Part shown: piece after piece, positions 56,430 through 60,422 of the stretch
Layout of the letters: every line of letters starts with the position of its first letter
Position numbering within the stretch: position 1 is the stretch's first letter
NCBI RefSeq assembly: GCF_029960665.1
Contig: NZ_JASBRB010000017.1
Coordinates: 1 to 60,422, forward strand
Source of the DNA: Pseudarthrobacter sp. AL07
GTDB taxonomy: Bacteria; Actinomycetota; Actinomycetes; Actinomycetales; Micrococcaceae
Direction: 5' to 3'
DNA: 60,422 bases
The notes under the pieces: generated by a model
What the model saw: the letters and a program-made list of their open reading frames with translations, nothing else
Databases searched by the model: none
Told to the model about the DNA's origin: nothing
Translations under genes and position numbers: made by a program

Positions 56430-58658
56430 ATGCTCGACGCCGATTTGGCCCACGAACGGAACTATGTTGCCGGCCTGTACTCGCGGCTGGAAGAGCTCCG
56501 CGCGGAAAAGCGCCTGCAGTTGGCACAGGTCCGCCGGGCCGGTGCCGTGGGCACCATGCAGAATGTCTCCGAACGCGACGCCTTCGCCGCGCTCTACGAG
56601 GACCGCCTCGCCCAGCTCGACGCTGTCGATGACCGCTTGGTCTTCGGCCGCCTTGACCTGGATTCCGGTGAGGCCCAGTACATTGGGCGCATCGGACTGA
56701 CCACCGATGACCTCCAGCGGCTCATGGTGGACTGGCGCGCGCCCGAGGCCGGCCATTTTTATCAGGCAACGGCGTTTGACCGGCAGGGCGTCCGTCGCAG
56801 GCGGCACCTGATTCTGCAAGGCCGGGAAGTCAAGGCCATCGAGGACGACGTCCTTGATGCGGATATGCTCGCGGACGATGCATCGCTGCAGGGCGAAGGT
56901 GCACTGCTGGCGGCTCTGGATTCCAAGCGCACCGGCCGGATGTCCGACATCGTCGGCACCATCCAGTCGGAGCAGGACCGCATTATCCGGTCCTCCATGT
57001 CCGGCGCCCTCGTGGTGCAGGGTGGTCCCGGTACCGGCAAGACTGCCGTGGCGCTGCACCGGGCCGCGTACCTGCTCTACACGCACCGGGACCGGCTGAA
57101 GACTGCCGGCGTGCTCCTGGTGGGCCCGTCGTCGTCGTTTATGAAGTACATCGAGCGTGTTCTTCCCTCGCTCGGTGAGACCGGCGTGGTCATGGCCAGC
57201 GTGGGCCGCCTGATGCCGGGGATCAAGGCGGTTGCTGAACCCGAAGCCGAGGTCGCGGCCATCAAGGGGCGGCTGGACATGGTGAAGGTTGTCGCCAATG
57301 CGGTGGCGAACCGGCAACGGATTCCTACCGAAGACCGTGTCCTGGACGTCGACGGCCGCAAACTGGTGCTGACGCGGCGGCAGGTGAGCCGTGCGCGTGA
57401 ACGTGCGCGGTCCACCGGTAAGCCGCACAACGAGGCACGCCTGACGTTCATCAAAATTCTGCTCCGCGAACTGACCGAGCAGATGACCGATCTAGTGGAA
57501 GCCGGAAGCATCGGCAACAACGCCGACCGCTCGTATCTGGCCGAAGATGTCCGCACGGCCCGCGACGTCCGGATCGTCCTGAACCTCTGCTGGATGCCCG
57601 TGACTCCGGAGAAGCTGATCACCGAGCTGCTGAGCAAGCCCGCAGTACTGGCGGCCTGCACACCGCACCTGTCCCTTAAGGAGCAGTCACTGCTGCTGCG
57701 CCCCGCGGATGCTCCCTGGACCGAGGCTGATGTCCCGCTGCTGGATGAAGCCGCCGAACTCCTTGGCGACCTGGACCCGGCAGCCGGCCGTGGACTTGCA
57801 CAGCAGGAGCACGACCGGGCCCGCGACCTTGCCAACGCCAAGCAGACGCTGGTGAACATGGGGGACATGGGTGTCGACGTCCTCATCACCGCCGAGGAAC
57901 TCGCCGACCAGAACCAGGAGCGCGAGAACCGCCAGACTGCCGCAGAGCGCGCCACCAGCGACCGCACGTGGGCCTTCGGCCACATCGTGGTGGATGAGGC
58001 GCAGGAACTTTCGCCGATGCAATGGCGCCTGCTGGTCCGCCGTTGCCCGCTGAAGTCCTTCACCATCGTGGGCGATATTGCGCAGACCAGTTCTGTTGCC
58101 GGTGCCAACTCGTGGCAGGGGGCCCTGGCGCCGATGTTCGGTGACCGCTGGCAGTTGGAGGAGCTGACGGTCAACTACCGGACGCCGTCCCAGATCGCCG
58201 AGGCCGCCGCCCGTATGGCCAACGCTGCCGGACTGGTGGTTTCCGCGCCGAAGGCCGTCCGCGAGGGGCGCTGGGCCCCGGTCATCGACAAGGTGGACCA
58301 CGGACAGGTGGTGAGCCGTTTGGTGGAGGTGCTCCCCGAGGAACTGGCAGCGCTCGACGGCGGCCTCCTGGCCGTGATTGCCGACGGCGACCTTCTGCCC
58401 GCGGCAACGTCAGCCCTTCGTGCTGTATATGGCCGGCGGATCGGCAATGGGGCAGGCAGCTACGAGCAGGACATCGTGGTCATCAGCCCGCGCGAGGCCA
58501 AGGGCCTGGAGTTCGACGGCGTTGTGGTCCTCGAGCCTTCCGTCATGCTCAACCACGAGCACGGCCGCGTGGGCGATCTGTATGTCGCCATGACCAGGCC
58601 TACGCAGCGGCTCCGGCTGATCGCCGCGGAAGGTATTCCGGCCGGCATCGAAGGCTGA
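56430..58658 (+). CDS. HelD/HelR-like RNA polymerase-recycling ATPase
   Basis: The 742-residue SF1 motor belongs to the actinobacterial HelD group that removes stalled or rifampicin-bound RNA polymerase from DNA. The N-terminal coiled-coil arm (about residues 1-55) is followed by a 1A domain starting DRIIRSSMSGALVVQGGPGTGKTAVALHRAAYLL in overlapping parts; Walker A is GGPGTGKTAV, Walker B is VVDEAQELSPMQW and the last motifs are EAKGLEFDGVVVLE and YVAMTRPTQRL. The ATG at 56430 follows AGGGGAACG; the frame upstream to 56313 is not supported. TAGAAT at 56390 is a possible -10. A known rifampicin-associated element was not recognised upstream. Confidence 0.9.
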   Translation: MLDADLAHERNYVAGLYSRLEELRAEKRLQLAQVRRAGAVGTMQNVSERDAFAALYEDRLAQLDAVDDRLVFGRLDLDSGEAQYIGRIGLTTDDLQRLMVDWRAPEAGHFYQATAFDRQGVRRRRHLILQGREVKAIEDDVLDADMLADDASLQGEGALLAALDSKRTGRMSDIVGTIQSEQDRIIRSSMSGALVVQGGPGTGKTAVALHRAAYLLYTHRDRLKTAGVLLVGPSSSFMKYIERVLPSLGETGVVMASVGRLMPGIKAVAEPEAEVAAIKGRLDMVKVVANAVANRQRIPTEDRVLDVDGRKLVLTRRQVSRARERARSTGKPHNEARLTFIKILLRELTEQMTDLVEAGSIGNNADRSYLAEDVRTARDVRIVLNLCWMPVTPEKLITELLSKPAVLAACTPHLSLKEQSLLLRPADAPWTEADVPLLDEAAELLGDLDPAAGRGLAQQEHDRARDLANAKQTLVNMGDMGVDVLITAEELADQNQERENRQTAAERATSDRTWAFGHIVVDEAQELSPMQWRLLVRRCPLKSFTIVGDIAQTSSVAGANSWQGALAPMFGDRWQLEELTVNYRTPSQIAEAAARMANAAGLVVSAPKAVREGRWAPVIDKVDHGQVVSRLVEVLPEELAALDGGLLAVIADGDLLPAATSALRAVYGRRIGNGAGSYEQDIVVISPREAKGLEFDGVVVLEPSVMLNHEHGRVGDLYVAMTRPTQRLRLIAAEGIPAGIEG

Positions 58659-58678
58659 GCCGGTTCGCTTTACCCCTT

Positions 58679-58713
58679 GACGCCCGGCGCCGTTCATTTC
58701 GGCGCCGGGCGTC
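58679..58713. terminator. perfect 14-bp hairpin terminator between the HelD gene and tyrS
   Basis: GACGCCCGGCGCCG at 58679-58692 pairs perfectly with 58700-58713 across a 7-nt loop, 20 bp after the stop of the HelD-like gene. There is no T-run; it probably works with Rho or as a strong pause. Confidence 0.8.
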
Positions 58714-58737
58714 GTCGATCCTGCTAACTTAGAAGTC

Positions 58738-60051
58738 GTGTCAGAACTCAACGATTTCGAATCCCAGCAGAACGACCCTACCTTCGCCAATGTCTGGCAG
58801 GAGCTGAAGTGGCGCGGCCTGGTCCACGTCTCCACCGATGAAGAGGAACTGGAAAAGCTCCTCGCCGGTGATCCGATTACCTATTACTGCGGATTCGATC
58901 CCACCGCGCCGAGCCTGCACCTGGGCAACCTGGTCCAGCTCCTCGTGATGCGCCGGCTGCAGCTGGCCGGGCACAAGCCGCTGGGCCTGGTGGGCGGATC
59001 CACGGGACTGATCGGCGATCCGCGGCCCACTGCCGAGCGAACGCTGAACACCAAGGACACGGTCAATGAATGGGTGGGCTACCTCCAGGCCCAGGTCCGC
59101 CGCTTCCTCAGCTTCAATGGCCCCAGTGCGGCCCGCATGGTCAACAACCTTGACTGGACCGCGCCCCTGAGCGCCATCGACTTTCTGCGCGAGATCGGCA
59201 AGCACTACCGGGTCGGCACCATGCTGCGCAAGGATGCTGTCGCTTCCCGGCTCAGCTCGGACGAGGGCATCAGCTACACGGAATTCAGCTACCAGATCCT
59301 GCAGGGCATGGACTACCTCCAGCTGTTCCGCGACTACGGCTGCATGCTGCAGACCGGCGGCTCGGACCAGTGGGGCAACCTCACCAGCGGCACCGAACTC
59401 ATCCGCAAAGTTGAGGGTAAGAGTGTGCACGCCCTGGGCACGCCGCTGATCACCAACTCGGACGGCACGAAGTTCGGCAAGAGCGAAGGCAACGCCATCT
59501 GGCTCGACGCCGGCATGTGCAGCCCGTACGCCTTCTACCAGTTCTGGCTGAACACCGCCGACTCTGACGTCGTGGACCGGCTCAAGGTCTTCACCTTCCT
59601 GAGCCGCGCGGAGATCGAAGGGTTGGCAGCGGCCGTGGCAGAACGTCCCTTTGCACGGGAAGGCCAGCGGAAGCTGGCGTTCGAAGTGACCTCCCTGGTC
59701 CATGGTGTGGAGTCAACGGAGAAAGTCATCGCGGCGTCCGCTGCCCTCTTTGGCAACGGTGACCTGACCGCCCTGGATCGGCCAACGCTGGAAGCAGCCA
59801 CATCGGAGCTTCCGTCCGCACGCATCCAGGTGGATGGCCTCGGGATCATTGACCTGCTCGTGGCATCCGGCCTGTCGGAGAGCAAATCCGCGGCCCGGCG
59901 GACTGTCGGTGAAGGCGGCGCCTACGTAAACAACGAGAAGGTGTCCGACCCCGAAGCTGTCATCTCCGAGGCGGAGCTGCTGCATGGCCAGTACTTGCTC
60001 CTGCGCCGCGGCAAGAAGAATCTCGCGACTGTCGAAGTCCTGGTTCCTTAG
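58738..60051 (+). CDS. tyrS: tyrosyl-tRNA synthetase
   Basis: TyrS charges tRNA-Tyr. It is a class I synthetase: the HIGH-like sequence is HLGN in PTAPSLHLGNLVQL near residue 54-68, and the KMSKS-like loop is KFGKSEGNA near residue 242. YCGFDPTAPS, QTGGSDQWGNLTSG and the C-terminal S4-like RNA-binding domain SESKSAARRTVGEGGAYVNNEKV are all present. The start is GTG at 58738. At 437 residues it is full length and lies just upstream of an rRNA operon, an arrangement common in Micrococcaceae. Confidence 0.97.
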   Translation: MSELNDFESQQNDPTFANVWQELKWRGLVHVSTDEEELEKLLAGDPITYYCGFDPTAPSLHLGNLVQLLVMRRLQLAGHKPLGLVGGSTGLIGDPRPTAERTLNTKDTVNEWVGYLQAQVRRFLSFNGPSAARMVNNLDWTAPLSAIDFLREIGKHYRVGTMLRKDAVASRLSSDEGISYTEFSYQILQGMDYLQLFRDYGCMLQTGGSDQWGNLTSGTELIRKVEGKSVHALGTPLITNSDGTKFGKSEGNAIWLDAGMCSPYAFYQFWLNTADSDVVDRLKVFTFLSRAEIEGLAAAVAERPFAREGQRKLAFEVTSLVHGVESTEKVIAASAALFGNGDLTALDRPTLEAATSELPSARIQVDGLGIIDLLVASGLSESKSAARRTVGEGGAYVNNEKVSDPEAVISEAELLHGQYLLLRRGKKNLATVEVLVP

Positions 60052-60422
60052 CCTTCCCAAGCCCCCATTCACGCTCCTCCGCAGCCGATTTGCACGGCCT
60101 CGGGGGAGCGTGTATTGTTTTCTGAGTCGCCGCCGTTGAGTGGCGACAAACCCCCTTCACAAGAGAAGCAATTCATCGTGTGCAAAGCACGAAAATGATG
60201 AAAAGCTTCACTTTTTGATGGGCGGATTCGTTCCACAGAGTGAATATCGGGAAAATAGCCCGGATTTGCAAAGTGAATAAGAATGAAATAAGCTATAAAC
60301 ATCGCAGCGAAGAAAAGCGAAGCAAAAGAATTCATTAGAATATGAATTGTTTCGGGAATTATTCGAATGTGTCTGTTGTTTGAGAACTCAATAGTGTGCC
60401 AAGTTTGTTGATACCAATTGTT
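60052..60422 (+). promoter_or_regulatory. rRNA operon promoter and leader (16S gene begins beyond the window)
   Basis: No gene is present in these 371 bp. TTGCAC at 60090-60095 and TATTGT at 60113-60118, 17 bp apart, form a candidate rRNA promoter. From about 60180 the base composition drops sharply in GC, as in rRNA leaders. The end of the window, TTTGAGAACTCAATAGTGTG, is the leader sequence found just before 16S rRNA genes in Arthrobacter relatives; it includes a boxA-like antitermination element at 60374-60388 (TGTTGTTTGAGAACT). The mature 16S start itself is not reached. Confidence 0.8.

Noticed and set aside
60052..60422. 16S rRNA gene inside the window
   Set aside because: The leader is recognisable, but the mature 16S start sequence is not reached before the right edge.

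Overview
This is a high-GC actinobacterial chromosome segment, most likely Micrococcaceae of the Arthrobacter/Pseudarthrobacter type. The evidence is the gene order (recA-recX-miaB-miaA-dapF, hflX, lexA next to a LysM gene, hisCBH-priA, infC-rpmI-rplT, pheST, argCJBDFRGH, tyrS before rRNA), LexA boxes of the Gram-positive type, many GTG starts, and the AT-rich rRNA leader at the right edge. Species cannot be fixed from sequence alone.

Layout. 1-3514 is accessory: a partial metal-binding lipoprotein, a five-helix membrane protein, a two-repeat DUF1540 protein, then two serine recombinase genes among three copies of a Tn402/Tn5053-like transposon end. This looks like successive insertions of res-site-hunting transposons whose transposase genes are gone or lie outside the window. 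The last end stops about 50 bp before the SOS box of recA. 3564-13588 is core: recombination (recA, recX), tRNA modification (miaB, miaA), lysine/peptidoglycan precursor (dapF), hflX with an unusual leader, and a DinG-like helicase. 13602-15134 is the SOS control point, with lexA divergent from a LysM division-inhibitor-like gene. 15212-20995 is histidine biosynthesis plus SseB and MFS genes; 21152-24807 is the infC-rpmI-rplT translation operon with a TrmH-type methyltransferase.

24944-30811 is mixed: stress membrane protein, CDF cation exporter, MFS exporter, Nudix hydrolase, a radical SAM gene with its own SOS box, a SIMPL protein and an HExxH membrane protein. 31013-34620 is pheST. 34633-40797 is a compact biosynthetic locus: an Sfp-type phosphopantetheinyl transferase, an M1 metallopeptidase, and a 1329-residue Pls/PosA-type single-module NRPS whose hand-read specificity residues resemble a lysine code. 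It is the best candidate for a specialised system here, probably a poly-lysine-like isopeptide with an activating enzyme and a degrading peptidase. 40884-43101 holds a quinone oxidoreductase and a fatty acid desaturase.

43276-52119 is a complete arginine operon with overlapping or near-overlapping genes, its repressor argR inside, and an ARG-box-like site upstream. 52236-56298 carries a PNPOx protein, an MDMPI-type enzyme and an alkylation-repair island (Ada-AlkA fusion, Ogt, divergent Aag). 56430-60051 carries a HelD-like RNA polymerase-associated ATPase and tyrS. The window ends inside the leader of a 16S rRNA gene. No tRNA gene, complete insertion sequence or CRISPR array was seen.
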